Positions 1-10,694 of a DNA stretch of 64,000 nt are shown here, piece by piece. Every line of letters begins with the position of its first letter. Positions within the stretch are counted from its first letter, which is position 1. The position numbers and the translations under genes were made by a program. The notes under the pieces are model-generated. The model made no database searches, had not been told where the DNA came from, and was given only the letters and a program-made list of their open reading frames with translations. Source of the stretch: Isoetes taiwanensis (lineage: Eukaryota > Streptophyta > Lycopodiopsida > Isoetales > Isoetaceae); assembly GCA_021234155.1 (NCBI GenBank), contig JAJEKV010000002.1:8596811-8660810 (forward strand), written 5' to 3'.

Positions 1-868
1 ATCAAGCCACAGGAAGGTGGGTTGCTATGTATTTGAACAATGGATTGCTTATTCCTCTTGTGGAATGAAATGAGGTTGCAGGTTAACATTCTTGGCAATG
101 ATGAATAAGACTGCAGATTAACATTCTTTGCAATAGCTTGGGAACATTTGATTGACATCCAGGGACAGGAACGCTTCTTTTTAAAAGTTTTTGTTGAGCC
201 CTCTCAAAGAGAAGGCATCCCAAAAAATGGCACATGCCGCTATTTGTGACGAGCACACGGTATTCTTTAGTAAAAGCTTAAAAGAATAGTTCTGCTGCGT
301 TCATCACACGACCTGCATGAGTTTTCACTTGTGGTGCAGGATATATAGAAAATGGTTGTTCCTATCTTCAGCATTTGGCATGTGGGATATTTTGATGAAG
401 CATTTGCAGATGGATGGAAAACACAGTCAAATCTCAAAGCAGATAGGAAAAAGGGACTATACACATACCTAGCAGAAATGATGAAGATATTCCCTGGTCT
501 GCAATGCAACGTTGCTACAATGCTACTTAAAGAAGTTCATTTCCATATAAGTTTTAAGGTCTTGAAAACGTACTGTTTTCCTTCCTCTGTATCTAAACAT
601 GTCTAATTCTTGTTGAGTAGGATTGTTTGCTGCCCATACAGTGTCCACAATTGTTTTTGGGTACTGATTTTAAAGAATTCACGGTGTAGAATAAGAGGGC
701 AAAAAAAGGGGCGGCCTGCAAAATTCTATCACTTACTGACCATGAATTCCGACCTAAGAGCCCCGTGCAATTGTGTTGTTTTTGGGTTCAACTGAAACAT
801 AAATAATGTACCAAAATATCGCAAGGTTGATCTAGCTTACATTACTCCTCTAATTGTAGCTTTGTAAG
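1..868 (+). repeat. Block P: edge copy of a three-copy dispersed block
   Basis: The first 60 bases match the end of block Q near 24,745-24,820. The whole stretch matches the reverse complement of about 46,180 down to 45,340 in block R. The match runs through a paired motif (TTAACATTCTTGGCAATGA, then TTAACATTCTTTGCAATAG) and through an 84-codon open frame at 352-606 that recurs almost unchanged at 45,586-45,840 on the minus strand. That frame resembles no family I know, and its conservation is explained by recent duplication. Similarity ends near TATGTAGGGC at about 868, where copia LTR-related sequence begins. The left part of this copy lies outside the window. Confidence 0.75.
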
Positions 869-889
869 AACTTGGAATTTATGTAGGGC

Positions 890-1400
890 CCCTCAAAATT
901 TCGTAAATGTTTGTCTATTTTATTAATTGCCAAAAGGAGCTATGACGTGCATTATATGCTTTGATGGCTTTGTGAGGCACATGGCAACAATTCTGTACCT
1001 GTATACTTAGGGGTGCGGTATTGAAAATCAAAGATTTAATGAACTTTTGGGGAAACTAGGAGCTTTACATGCCGCAGGTTACATCATGGATGCCAAAGGA
1101 TCGACACGCACCTGAAGAACGAGGTTGTCCAAAGCACACCTTGTTGAGAATACGAATAGTTGTATCATACTTCCATATTAGTAACATATTTCTTAGAATT
1201 TAATCTAAGTTGGTATAAGAGTAGAGTAGATTCCATTTAAGTTGATGTAAGGGTTGGCTGCCATAGGATTGATGAGGCTTTAACTAACAAATGTCTTATA
1301 AAATGCAAGAGCGCGTGTTGGCTATGGATATGGGAACTTACTTTTCTTAGTATGCAACTTGCTTTACTCAGCAGGTGTGTGTCCTGCTCAATCCAAGAGG
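890..1400 (+). mobile_element. Copia-type LTR fragment lacking its first ~160 bp
   Basis: From about 932 this matches, in the opposite orientation, the copia LTR at 25,107-25,657, including the stretches GTACCTGTATACTTAGGGG and GGCTGCCATAGGATTGATG. The LTR start (TGTTAGAATATAA) is missing. Instead the flank CTATTTTATTAATTGC runs straight into internal LTR sequence. The same flank touches the true LTR start at 40,075, so this is a deletion inside an older insertion. No coding sequence is present. Confidence 0.6.
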
Positions 1401-1409
1401 TCTCACGGG

Positions 1410-1640
1410 CATTCGACAAAGGTGGTATGGTTGTGCCCGTTGTGCTATCCCAAAAACATATAATCCTTCTAAGACCTGGTAGTTGAATACTGATAAATGG
1501 TGTATTGAGATTGCAAACTGTGCCTAACACATGTTTATAGTTTGTTTGGCTATCCTCAGTAGATCAAGTACTCAATAGTCGGAGGTATGGATTTCGTAGC
1601 TAGGGGTATGACAACATGCTAGTTGGAGAATATAGAACCT
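1410..1640 (+). repeat. Dispersed repeat M, copy 1
   Basis: Contains TTGAATACTGATAAATGG and ACACATGTTTATAGTTTG. These recur at 2,146-2,330, 8,340-8,545 and, inverted, at 36,255-36,420. In three of the four places it directly follows LTR-related sequence, so it is probably internal or downstream sequence of the same element family. No convincing protein is encoded. Confidence 0.55.
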
Positions 1641-1664
1641 GCCAGGATATCAATAATAATTTTT

Positions 1665-1885
1665 GTTAAGCAAACTTTCATTAAATTGAGAACGTTTTAC
1701 TATTTTGAGAATTTGTAGCAACCCCATTTCACTCAAGCTTAAGCCAATCAAGTGTACATCCTTATCCTTGTTGGCAACCAGCTCTCTTAACCAAGTGCCT
1801 AGGTTGCTTGGGATCAAAATAGTTGAAGGCTCTCCTTCAACCGTCCATACAAAATAATCTATAGTCTTCAGTGGCTAGTATTGAG
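1665..1885. repeat. Dispersed repeat, possible LINE 3' tail (copy 1)
   Basis: Starts with a short T-run followed by GTTAAGCAAACTTTCATTAA. It recurs at 6,985-7,205 with the same order of words (TTATCCTTGTTGGCAACC, then GTGCCTAGGTTGCTTGGG), and its first ~80 bases recur at 8,576-8,665. A T-run followed by a CTTTCATTAA-like segment resembles the antisense end of plant L1-type elements. That reading is inference, because no coding part is attached. Confidence 0.4.
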
Positions 1886-1894
1886 GCCGATCAA

Positions 1895-2140
1895 AAAAAG
1901 AGGGCATAAAAAAAAGGCGGCCTGCAAGTTTAAATCCTATCACTTACTCGACCATGAATTCCGACCTAAAAGCCCGTGCAATTATGTTGTCTTTGGGTTC
2001 AAGTGGAATATAAATAATGTACCAAAATATATCGCAAGGTTGATCTAGCTTACAAAATATCGCTCCAATTGTATATGGTTTGTAAGAACTTGGAATATTT
2101 CTCCGAAATGTTATTCATTATGCGATGTGCGCAATTACTT
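1895..2140 (+). repeat. Second copy of the right part of block P
   Basis: Matches 695-870 (the AAAGGCGGCCTGCAA motif, then the CATGAATTCCGACCTAA motif). It continues further along the block R sequence, to TTATTCATTATGCGATGTG, than block P does, matching 45,580 down to 45,220 in reverse. It is followed directly by repeat M copy 2. Confidence 0.55.
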
Positions 2141-2145
2141 GATGG

Positions 2146-2330
2146 TTGAATACTGATAAATGTTGTATTGAGATTTCAAATTGTGCCCAACACATGTTTA
2201 TAGTTTGTTTGGCTATCCTCAATACATCATATACTCAATATTTAGGGGTATGGGTTTCATCACTAAAGGTACGAAAACATGTTGGTCGGAGAATAGTAGA
2301 CCTGACAGAATATCAACAATATTTTTGGGT
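2146..2330 (+). repeat. Dispersed repeat M, copy 2
   Basis: Matches 1,480-1,660 and 8,400-8,560. An open frame of 94 codons crosses it, but the frame is not kept in the sister copies, so I do not call a gene. Confidence 0.5.
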
Positions 2331-2425
2331 TGCCCTTAGGGGGGCAAGCCCTTGTCCATGTGGGTTTATGGCATATTCCAGGTATATGCCAGTATATGCC
2401 CGAAATATGCCAATGACTGCACTGT

Positions 2426-2500
2426 TGTGAAATTCACTTGGATAGACTTTAATCACATCCTTATGTGAAATTCACTTGGATAGACTTTAATCACATCCCT
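2426..2500. repeat. 38-bp tandem duplication (2 units)
   Basis: TGTGAAATTCACTTGGATAG starts at 2,426 and again at 2,464, and the units are almost identical over their whole length. A simple recent tandem duplication. Confidence 0.9.
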
Positions 2501-3585
2501 AACAAACTCGGCTTCTCCGACGAACCGAATTATCCTTGACCATACATTCTGGCTACTTACAACATTGCTCAAATTCTTCTGCAAACTCTTCTACAGATTC
2601 ATTCATTGATGTTGTAGGTTCTCATTTCTACTAGTTTTGGCAATTGTGTTATTAACATTAGAATTGTCCAGGAAACTGTTTCATGTTCATGGATCATAGC
2701 TGGTCCAGCATACCCCCTGCCGGTTAAATCATGTACCTTACAAAAGTAATTTCAATTTTATATAATAGCACCATCTTTTGAATCTAAATTTAATTCTTAA
2801 TGAATTATGAGGATTTCATAATCAATGGATTCACCCATATGTTGCAATGATTATTCAAACTTTAGAGAAACTGGCAGTTTTTCTACCAACCTAGAACTGC
2901 ATTCCTATTTTCCTACCTTAGAACAGATATATTTCCCATTTCCTTACATCCAAGATCTGCCTTCTCAACAGAAAGTTCATGTAGGACATTTTTTCTCCTT
3001 AAATGTCAATGGCTTTCTTATGTATGAGTTGCTTGTGTTGCTTGTCCCGAAAAGGGATTGGATTACCAAGACCTGTTCTTATGCAAATCTATTTTCTAAT
3101 TGATTCCATCTTCTTTTCTCCAATCTTGCCCTGCATGGCAAAATTTCTATCAAGGTTAAAAAATTCTAGTGTACTCCTGGTAATTGACTCTTCATATTGT
3201 ACAAACCATGAGGTTTGTTATCTCAAAAACATCAGTATCTTTATGACCTTTATGTGCACAGATGTCTACATGCAGCATTTGAAAGACGTTGCCAACCATG
3301 GATTATAAGGAATCGCTCACCATTTATTTCTGCAATGGGACAGAAAATGTTTGCCAATAGCATCACATCTCGTTTGCAGGAGTTAAGTAATTTTATTGTT
3401 CTTTTTAGAAAAAGCTCTATTTTGCATCTTTGGCTTGGAAAATGCCCTTTCATTTGGCATGCTACGATGTGTGAAATAGAATGATGAGCAAATAGGTTTT
3501 CTGCATAACTTCACCAGTTTGAACTGGAAGATGGTAAATGAAGAACCTGATATATATTTTCCTCCAAGGAGAAATGTTCAGCCTA
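2501..3585. other. No gene recognised (AT-rich)
   Basis: Open frames exist at 2,825-3,103 and 3,215-3,484 on the plus strand, but I recognise no domain in them. They have no second copy in the window that would show constraint. GC content rises abruptly at about 3,585, where the LINE relic begins. Confidence 0.4.
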
Positions 3586-3589
3586 CTAG

Positions 3590-5745
3590 ACGCCCACCCG
3601 AGAACTTTTCGGCGCGAGGGTACTCGCAGAGCGGCCATGACCCTCTACGGGAACATCAGCGGCGGTGCAATGGGGAGCAAAGACTGAAATAGCTTTATGA
3701 TCCCTGGGAACAGACGAGATGTGCCCCCGCGAACATGGCCAACCGCCGGTGATCATGTAAGAAGATGTCCGAAGGGGGCTGCAAATACCGGCTAATGGGA
3801 AGGCAGCTAGACTTAGGCGGCAAGCGGAGTTGCTCAAGTGGGGCGGGGCGACCCATGGTGCCCGTCCCACTTGACCTTTTCAACGGGCGTTGTAAGAGAG
3901 GGTTTTTCCCCGGTCATGGACCACAAGCAGGGTTGTTCCGATATACAAGGCAGGGGACCCACACTGTCCAGCAAATTACCGAACCATCATGGTCATTTCG
4001 GTGTTTATCCGGCTGCGCTGGCATTTCTCGAACAAGGTAACGGATGGGCGAGGAAGCGGTAGTCGGGCACTCACCCGCAAAGGGCTTCCAACCGGAGACA
4101 TTCGACCATTAATCACATCTTCACACCGGGACCACGGTCGAGGGAGGGCGAGGAACCGTCGGGAGGACCTGCTGGCTGTTTTGTGGACTTTGCAAAAGCT
4201 TTCGACCACGCATTCGGGAAAAAGTTGTGGGCCAGATTGCACCATCGGGGGCTCCCTATGGATCTGAGCGATGTGGTATAAGATTGTCTAGAGCACGCGA
4301 GCCGCATGCAACCCGGAAGACGATCATTTGCCAGTAGCATTGGAGTTAGGCAAGGTTGTCCTCTCTCACCCACACTCTTTGGACTTTACATTGACCGGTT
4401 GGAAGCCTGGCTTGCTGACAATGGGGGGGACGGTATACATCTCTTGCACCAGGTCATCCGGTGACTCATTTATGCGGATGGCGTGGACCTCTTAACCCAT
4501 ACACCGGGAGAGGGCATGCGGGCACACCTAGATGCCCCTGGACGGACTCTGCCAGGCGGCGGACATGCGTGTCAACCGGCCAAGACTAAAGGTGGTCCTC
4601 ATATCCTCCTCACGTCGCACCTCAAGCGCTCACTTTCAGGGGCAGATGGTAGAGGTCACACCCAGCTACAAGTACCTGGTGGTGGCATTTCCGTCCTCAA
4701 TGTATTGGGATGCATCCATTCGCCTTGGGGTGACCGCAGGTTCGAAGGCGATGTGCACAATGCAAAACAATAGTCGGCTGTGGCGAAGCCGTATGACCGG
4801 GGCCACCGGTCACATTTGTTCCGACCTGGTGGAGCCAGTTCTTACGTATGGGGTCGAGGTGTGGGGCCGGTTGGTGTCTTTGGCGACTTGGGCGACTTTA
4901 GAGCTGGTCCACAAGGCATTTTAACGATTTTTAACCCTCGTTCCATATCGGATCTTGTTGCAGGGAGACATGATTCATGCCCCCGCAAAGACCCTCGATA
5001 GACACATTGCTTATTTCCGGAAGGTGGCCGGCATGGGCGACACCTTCGCTCTTGCGCTTGGCTTCTGTTGTGGCGTGAGCCCGCAATGGCTCGGGGGCTT
5101 GTTGGAAGGACAAAGAGAGCCCGGTGGGTCGGGCGCTGGGAGCGTAGAAACTGCGTAGGGTGCGTCAGTGTTTGCAATACGTACGCCCGGGATATTTCGA
5201 GGGGATACTTGGACTCTTGTTTCTGGGGAAGCCTGGGACCACCATGCTCCCGGAAGGGTAAAGATGGCACACTACAAACAACACATAAGCCCCACCCCAG
5301 TTCGAGGCCCATGACTCTACTCCGTTCTCAGTTGCCCATGAAGAAGCGCATGATCATTGCGTCCATTCGAACAAGGGCCCACCATCTTCGGCTTGAGACG
5401 GGTGGGTGGGTTGGAGAGCCGTGCCAGGACATGCTTTGTCAGTGTTGCCGGGGGTTGTGGAGGATGAAAGCCATGCCTTCCAGAGCTGTCCAGCCTATAG
5501 TCAGATTTGGGCTCGCTACATTCTCTTGGTGCAACCTGGTCTGCCCCTGCACGAGCTACTCAGTACGCCGTCAGTTCGATCCCTTGGCTCCTACCTCCAA
5601 GAGGTTTTGGATCTGCGGACTCACCTGCGCTCCTGCCCCACCGAGGTCTTAGGGAATTCATGTGTATATGTATATTTGTATATTTGTAAAGCTTGGCCTT
5701 GTTTGTTGACGGTTTTCCCTCCTAAGGGGGGAGGGGTTTAATCCG
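3590..5745 (+). pseudogene. Non-LTR retrotransposon (LINE) reverse-transcriptase relic, GC-rich
   Basis: Frames read in order give the palm and thumb of a LINE reverse transcriptase. CFVDFAKAFDHAFGKKLW (from 4,177) is the first catalytic-aspartate motif. GVRQGCPLSPTLFGLYIDRL (from 4,342) is the next motif in the same frame. LIYADGVDLL (near 4,465) is the YADD site, decayed to YADG. Downstream are TYGVEVWG (near 4,845) and a terminal zinc-knuckle-like CQCC...ESHAFQSC region (5,440-5,500) split between two frames. In-frame stops lie near 4,267 and 4,462 and several frameshifts follow, so the copy is dead. It is far richer in GC than its surroundings. The family differs from the L1-like element at 25.9-27.2 kb, because its wording (SPTLFGLYIDRLE) is not the same. 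No poly(A) tail is seen; the 3' end is tentatively near 5,745. Confidence 0.85.
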
Positions 5746-5749
5746 GGTA

Positions 5750-6980
5750 ACAACGGGCTTGCTGCACCCGTGTAATTTGGGTCCCATAGGCCGATTGGCC
5801 TCCGCGGACGATAAGAGAACCTTTCTTTCTTCCTTCCTCCTCCTTTACTTGGTATACTAATTAAAATTTTGGCTTATTTATATCAAAAGTTAAGATTCCA
5901 ACCATGGAAGATACGGAAAACATTTAAGACAAGTATCCAATGTTAAACAAGGGAGCCTGGTCCATGGCCTGTAGACTTATATGCTTATCTATTTCAACTA
6001 GACATGTATGTGGAATGTTGAAATACTTCTAGAAACATGAATTTTGCAAACCTGATATGCTCTTTATACTAATGGATCTAATGGCTTATGGAACAAAGCA
6101 CTAAAATATATCATGAATAAAAGGTAATTCCCTGACAATTGTAAATAATTTCAAATAAATGTTCAAATCAAAAGGATTACAAGGAAGCTGAGTATAGGTA
6201 TAATGCATGCATTATATGCATTTTGTACACACTTTTCAAGCTTTACGTGTCAGAAATTCATAAGCTTCTTGTATTTGAAAAGGTTTCTAGACAAAGATGC
6301 TTTTGCTGCTGCCGACGTGATTACACATGTTGTTTGGTTGAACAATATGCACATCAACTTCTGACAGTTATAGTAAGTGAATACGCGAGGATACAAATAG
6401 ATCAAAGTAGAAGGATGTATCTGCATTGATATTTGGGACTCTCTTATCCTTGCAAAGCTTTTATAAAGTGAAAATGTTTCCATAAAAGTGCATTGAGAAT
6501 TGCCATTTGTTTTTTTTTCACTTTTTAACCCTTTTTTTACAGTTAAGCAAATTCCATGATCACTTCTCTGAGAACTAATGGAAACATTTTAACTTGTATA
6601 CAGCATTTAATCAAAAATCATGTGCTTCATATGCACACGTTGTTTGAATTCTGCTGATTTTTACACTGCATTTTGGTATGACCAAAATCTAGACAAGCGT
6701 GGAGTCCTGTTTAAATTGTTGACTACCTAACTTTTGCTCATCAGTGTTATGGACTTACGAAGAAACATAAGTTATAATTATATATAAAATATAAATGGTG
6801 GTGGTTGTTCTTGCAAAGGTCAAAATCATGATAGAAAGTCTATGTCTTAAGATTTGATAGGCTTGAAGGTTATAAAATTGTGCAAGATCTTATTAAATTT
6901 TTCTAGTTTGGAGCAATATGCATTAAAGAATATGCAAACATAACCTCGAGGCACCGAATGTCAACCCTCTGTGCGCAACA
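5750..6980. other. No gene recognised (AT-rich, apparently single copy)
   Basis: No open frame with a recognisable domain and no repeat shared with the rest of the window were found. The short frames at 6,223-6,483 on both strands look like chance. Confidence 0.4.
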
Positions 6981-6984
6981 CCTT

Positions 6985-7205
6985 GTTTATTAAGCAAACT
7001 TTCATTAATTTGAGAAAGTTTTACTATTTTCAGAATTTATGGCAAACGCGTTCCACTCACGCTTAAGCCAATAAAGAGTACATCCTTATCCTTGTTGGCA
7101 ACCAGCTCTCTTAATCAAGTGCCTAGGTTGCTTGGGATCAAAATAGTTGAAGGTGTTCCTTCAAACGTCCATACAAAATAATCTATAGTCTTCAGTGGCT
7201 AGTAT
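6985..7205. repeat. Dispersed repeat, possible LINE 3' tail (copy 2)
   Basis: Sister of 1,665-1,885, beginning ATTAAGCAAACTTTCATTAA and ending near TCTTCAGTGGCTAGTATC. It is preceded by a CTCTGTGCGCAACACCTTG stretch that also precedes the duplicated unit at 11,748. Confidence 0.45.
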
Positions 7206-7784
7206 CAAGACCGATCATCAAGGTTAGGTCTTCATCTCTCTCCTAATAGTCGAGGGGAGCGAGTTGCAATCCTCTTCTACAAATGTTCCCATCAAGAGGT
7301 AAACCCACCTCCTCGTAATGAGGGAGGTTTGGATTTTCAATGGGGTCTTTCTCTGCATGGGCTAACCAAGTTGGATAGCTAGCATCTGGCTTCACAAGCA
7401 AGAACATGCCCTTCTTAATGTTTTGATAGGGATCAAAGACTTGAGCATGATTTTTTGGTTTCTCATTAGCTGGACCTACACGAGGGAATGCAATTTATCA
7501 ACTTCAACGGGCGTCTATTGCACAATTACTGGACCAAAATTGGAATATGCAGATCGAATGCATTCCTCCTCCTCCAAAAATTGTGATCATGCAAATATAA
7601 ATGTGGCATGTTCAAATATGAAAGGAAGCATGCTAGCAGAAATGACGAAGATACTCAGTGGTCTAGAATGCAGCCTTCCACATTGCTACCTAGAGAAATT
7701 TATTTTCTATTGAGTTTTAGGGTCGGGAAAATCTCTCTCTAATTTTCTCTTGCCTTTCCCAAATTATCTCGACTAAGCAAATGT
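7206..7784. repeat. Degenerate repeat related to 44.8-45.2 kb
   Basis: A short protein-like segment (GVYCTITGPKLEYAD near 7,510) reappears on the minus strand at 45,100-45,150 as GIYCTITWVELEYAD. The stretch ATGCTAGCAGAAATGACGAA (7,628) reappears inverted at 40,230 and 44,860. The family is not identified, and frames are broken outside these segments. Confidence 0.35.
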
Positions 7785-8280
7785 TAAACGCCCCTCAAAA
7801 TTTCATCAATGTTTGTCTATTTTATTAATTGCAAAAGAGCTACAACGTACATGATATGCTTTGATGGCTTTGTGAGGCACATGCCAACAATTCTGTACCT
7901 GTATACTTGGGGGTGTGATATTGAAAATCAAAGATTTAATGAACTTGGAGGGAAATGAGAAGCTTTAAATGCAGATTACATCATGGATGCAACAGGATCG
8001 ACATACCCAAAGAACGAGGTTGTCCAATGCACACCTTGTTTAGAATATAAATAGTCGTATCATACTTCCATATTAGCAACATATTTCTTAGAATTGACTT
8101 TAAGTTGGCATAAGAGTAGAGTAGATTCCATTTAAGTTGATGTAAGGGTTGGCTGCCATAGGTTTGATGAGGCTTTAACTAACTAATGTCTTATAAAATG
8201 CAAGAACGCGTGTTGGCTATGGATATGGGAACTCACTTTTCTTAGTATGCAACTTGCAGCAGGTGTGTGCCCTAATATCA
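7785..8280 (+). mobile_element. Copia-type LTR fragment lacking its first ~160 bp (second copy)
   Basis: Same arrangement as 890-1,400. The flank CCTCAAAATTTCATCAATG ... TTATTAATTGC is joined directly to internal LTR sequence (GTACCTGTATACTTGGGGG and so on). This shared deletion shows the two copies descend from one already-deleted copy. Confidence 0.6.
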
Positions 8281-8319
8281 CACACATCCTATCCTCCTTC
8301 CTCCTTGATCCAATAGGTC

Positions 8320-8550
8320 TCACATGCATTCGACGAAGGTGGTATGGTCGTGCCCGCTATGCTATCCCAAAAATATATAATCCTCCTAAGACTTGGTGGT
8401 TGAATACTGATAAATGGCGTATTGAGATTGCAAATTGTGCCCAACACATGTTTATAGTTTGTTTGACTATCCTCGGTAGATCATATACTCAATAGCCAGG
8501 GGTATGGATTTCATAGCTAAGGGTATGAAAACATGGTAATCGGAGAATAG
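8320..8550 (+). repeat. Dispersed repeat M, copy 3
   Basis: Continues from the LTR fragment. It matches 1,410-1,640 and the inverted copy at 36,255-36,420, and is followed by the T-run repeat at 8,576. Confidence 0.55.
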
Positions 8551-8575
8551 TAGAACCGGCCAGGATATCAACAAT

Positions 8576-8700
8576 ATTTTTTGTTAAGCAGACTTTTATT
8601 AAATTGAGAATGTTTTACTATCTTGAGAATTTGTAGCAACCCCATTTCATTCAAGCGTAAGCAAACCAAGAAAAAGGTTACAACAGAAAAGGAGGGAAAA
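8576..8700. repeat. Partial third copy of the possible LINE 3' tail
   Basis: A T-run, then GTTAAGCAGACTTTTATTAA, as at 1,665 and 6,985. After about 80 bp it diverges into AAGAAAAAGGTTACAACAG-type sequence, which again looks like the terminal part of a plant L1-type element on the minus strand. Confidence 0.4.
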
Positions 8701-8913
8701 GGACAAAAGTTCCAAGAAAGAAGGCGCATCATCTCTTTCCTCCTTTATTACAATGGGGACTTATAATATTTTATACATTCGGCCGTCAGATTTGTCGATC
8801 CTATCATCCAGATTGTTGATTGTGGTCTCTAATCACCTTTCAAGATTATGGTCATTTATGATTTGGGGTGTCTATGATTTTGAAATATAAGGTATGGCCT
8901 GGCCTAAGGCTTG

Positions 8914-9060
8914 GAATATGAAATAGAGGGACTCAAACCTCTATAGGGTTCATTTAAGGTTTCATAATATGAAATACGGGGGCTCGAACCTCTACCAAAA
9001 GTTGTTAATGTCTTAATAAGATTGCTTTGACTAACAAGTTAACGTAATTATTTATTCTAT
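8914..9060 (-). mobile_element. SINE candidate with two pol III B-box-like motifs
   Basis: On the minus strand, GGTTCGAGCCC (plus 8,978-8,990) is an exact match to the tRNA-type B box GGTTCGANNCC, and GGTTTGAGTCCC (plus 8,928-8,939) is a near match about 50 bp downstream. Both are followed by a TATTTCATATT stretch, so the B-box segment is itself duplicated. An A-box-like TTAGTCAAAGC lies upstream on the same strand. A second copy at 40,323-40,465 has intact B boxes at both places. The role is inferred from the boxes, and no target-site duplication was established. Confidence 0.5.
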
Positions 9061-9202
9061 TAGATCTATGTTTTTTTTTCATCACAACCCACTCAATTGT
9101 TTTAGATATATGCTCTATGGTTTCAGCAATAGTCATTTATACATCCATATCAAATCCCCCTAGAACCACCTGTTATTATGATACATATTTAGATCAAGTG
9201 TC

Positions 9203-9391
9203 CTGGTTAAGGAGCTAATAGAAACACATCACAAGTGGAGGGAGAAAATAGGACCAGTGGTGGAGAGGAAAATAACCTACTGCAATAGTGCCATGAAATG
9301 CAAATGCTTCATGAGAAGACAAAAAACATGCATGTATTGCTCAAAAGTCCAATGCTACAAATGTGTGAGAATCCACAATCTACGAGATTAG
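9203..9391 (+). pseudogene. Cysteine-rich protein fragment (diverged copy)
   Basis: Reading from 9,203 gives LVKELIETHHKWREKIGPVV, then a cysteine-rich stretch with the order C-x-C-x7-C-x2-C-x4-C-x2-C-x3-H, then a stop at 9,389-9,391. The identical ORFs at 33,788 and 40,661 have the same cysteines and the same YCSKVQCYKCVRIHN core. The spacing looks like a small zinc-binding domain, but I cannot name the family. It is adjacent to a SINE candidate and repeat D, so it may be a piece of a transposon protein. The upstream part (from LVKE) is better kept here than in the other two copies. No start codon is visible and the C-terminus is lost to the stop and to a deletion. Confidence 0.5.
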
Positions 9392-9419
9392 CTGGAACAA
9401 GGTTATAGAGTAGTCGAGT

Positions 9420-9815
9420 GAGGTGTCCTCAATAAAAATGCATAAGTTCACCTGATTGCTCTGTTAAATTCATTTTGTTCACCATTGACACGATAAATCA
9501 AACATATTGTGATGCCAGAAGCATCAATAATTGGCATTTTTTTTTATTTCTTGGAGAAGTGTTTATATGTCAATGTATTCGGGTATTGGCTACTCTTTTG
9601 ATATTTTAAATATGAGAAATCGACTACTACTATTCACAAGCTTAGTCATCTCGAAATGACAAGCAGCAAATGCCACATAAATAGAAACCATACACCCTAA
9701 AATTTAGCTGCCAATTCCCTTATCACATTATTAGTATAAATGAGATTAAATAGATTAATCTTCCTAGCTGTAAATGCTATTGTGGCATAACAAAGGGTTT
9801 TGTTTAGGTTCCGAT
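9420..9815. repeat. Repeat D (copy 1)
   Basis: The stretch from CTCAATAAAAATGCATAAGT to GGGTTTTGTTTAGGTTCC recurs at 11,748-12,020, 13,954-14,224 and, in part, at 34,380-34,565 and 41,250-41,438. In the last two it is cut by a LINE tail. It carries no open frame. Confidence 0.7.
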
Positions 9816-9831
9816 AAAACTCGGAGTTGGA

Positions 9832-10690
9832 TATTTATCAACCGGAATAGAAACCCTGCCCTTTTGGATTTTCGAGGAAAACCATGGGGATAAATAACGG
9901 ACTAGGAGCCATGCAAAGGCATCATCCATCCAACATCTTGACAATAATCCTTGCGCATCCACAATCTCCACATAGCAATTGCAAACGAAAATGACCATAA
10001 TAGCTTGATAGATTGAAAAAAGGTTGAGAATTTGTCCATAGTCGAAGCCATGGCCCCAATTTGAATGGGGCTTGAATTAGACCTAAAAGAGCAAAAAACT
10101 TTACAGTGAAACACGTTAAGAAATCGTTAATAATGTAAAAAATCAATTAAGAAGCATATACAAGAACAAATCGACTTCAATATGAAGCAAGAATTAAGCA
10201 AACCACCCATTTAAAATGAACACAAGACAAGGGATAAATGAGCATGACAGCTTGATAGAGTGAAGAACCAAGACATAATGTTGAAAATTTGTGATGTTCA
10301 TGAAGCCGTGGTCCAATAGAATGCCGCTTGAAATATATCTAAAATAACAAAAACATGGCAGCTTGAAAGAGCGAAGAAGTAAGAAAAAATGTTGAAATTT
10401 TTATCCATAGACATGAAGCCACAATCCAATTCGAATATGGCTTGACCAGATCTAAAAGAACAAAAAACTTGAAAATGAAACATTTTAAGGAACCATTAGT
10501 CATGTCAAAATCAACAAACAAGCATATACAAGAACATATCAAGTTCAATATGAAGCAAAATTGAGCAAAACATCCATCTGAAATGAGCATAGGGGCGAGG
10601 AAGAATATCTGCAAACTAGTGCGGGGAAGAACATCCGCCCAAACAACACAACAAAGAAAACAGGGCGGGGAAGAACATCTGCCTAATCAG
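9832..10690. repeat. Degenerate satellite-like repeat
   Basis: A phrase of about 100-120 bp (AGCTTGATAGAGTGAAG, then TTGAAAATTTGTCCATAG, then ATGAAGCCATGGTCC, then CTAAAAGAACAAAAAACTT) recurs with variation near 10,000, 10,246 and 10,356. It also recurs at 15,825 and 15,938 in the related tract at 15,655. The right end carries three copies of GGGGAAGAACATCYGCC at 10,599, 10,625 and 10,669. Short frames crossing it on the minus strand are shadows. Confidence 0.6.
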
Positions 10691-10694
10691 AAAA

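Noticed and set aside
352-606. 84-codon frame of block P as a gene
   Set aside because: Its conservation at 45,586-45,840 is fully explained by the recent block duplication, and no domain is visible.
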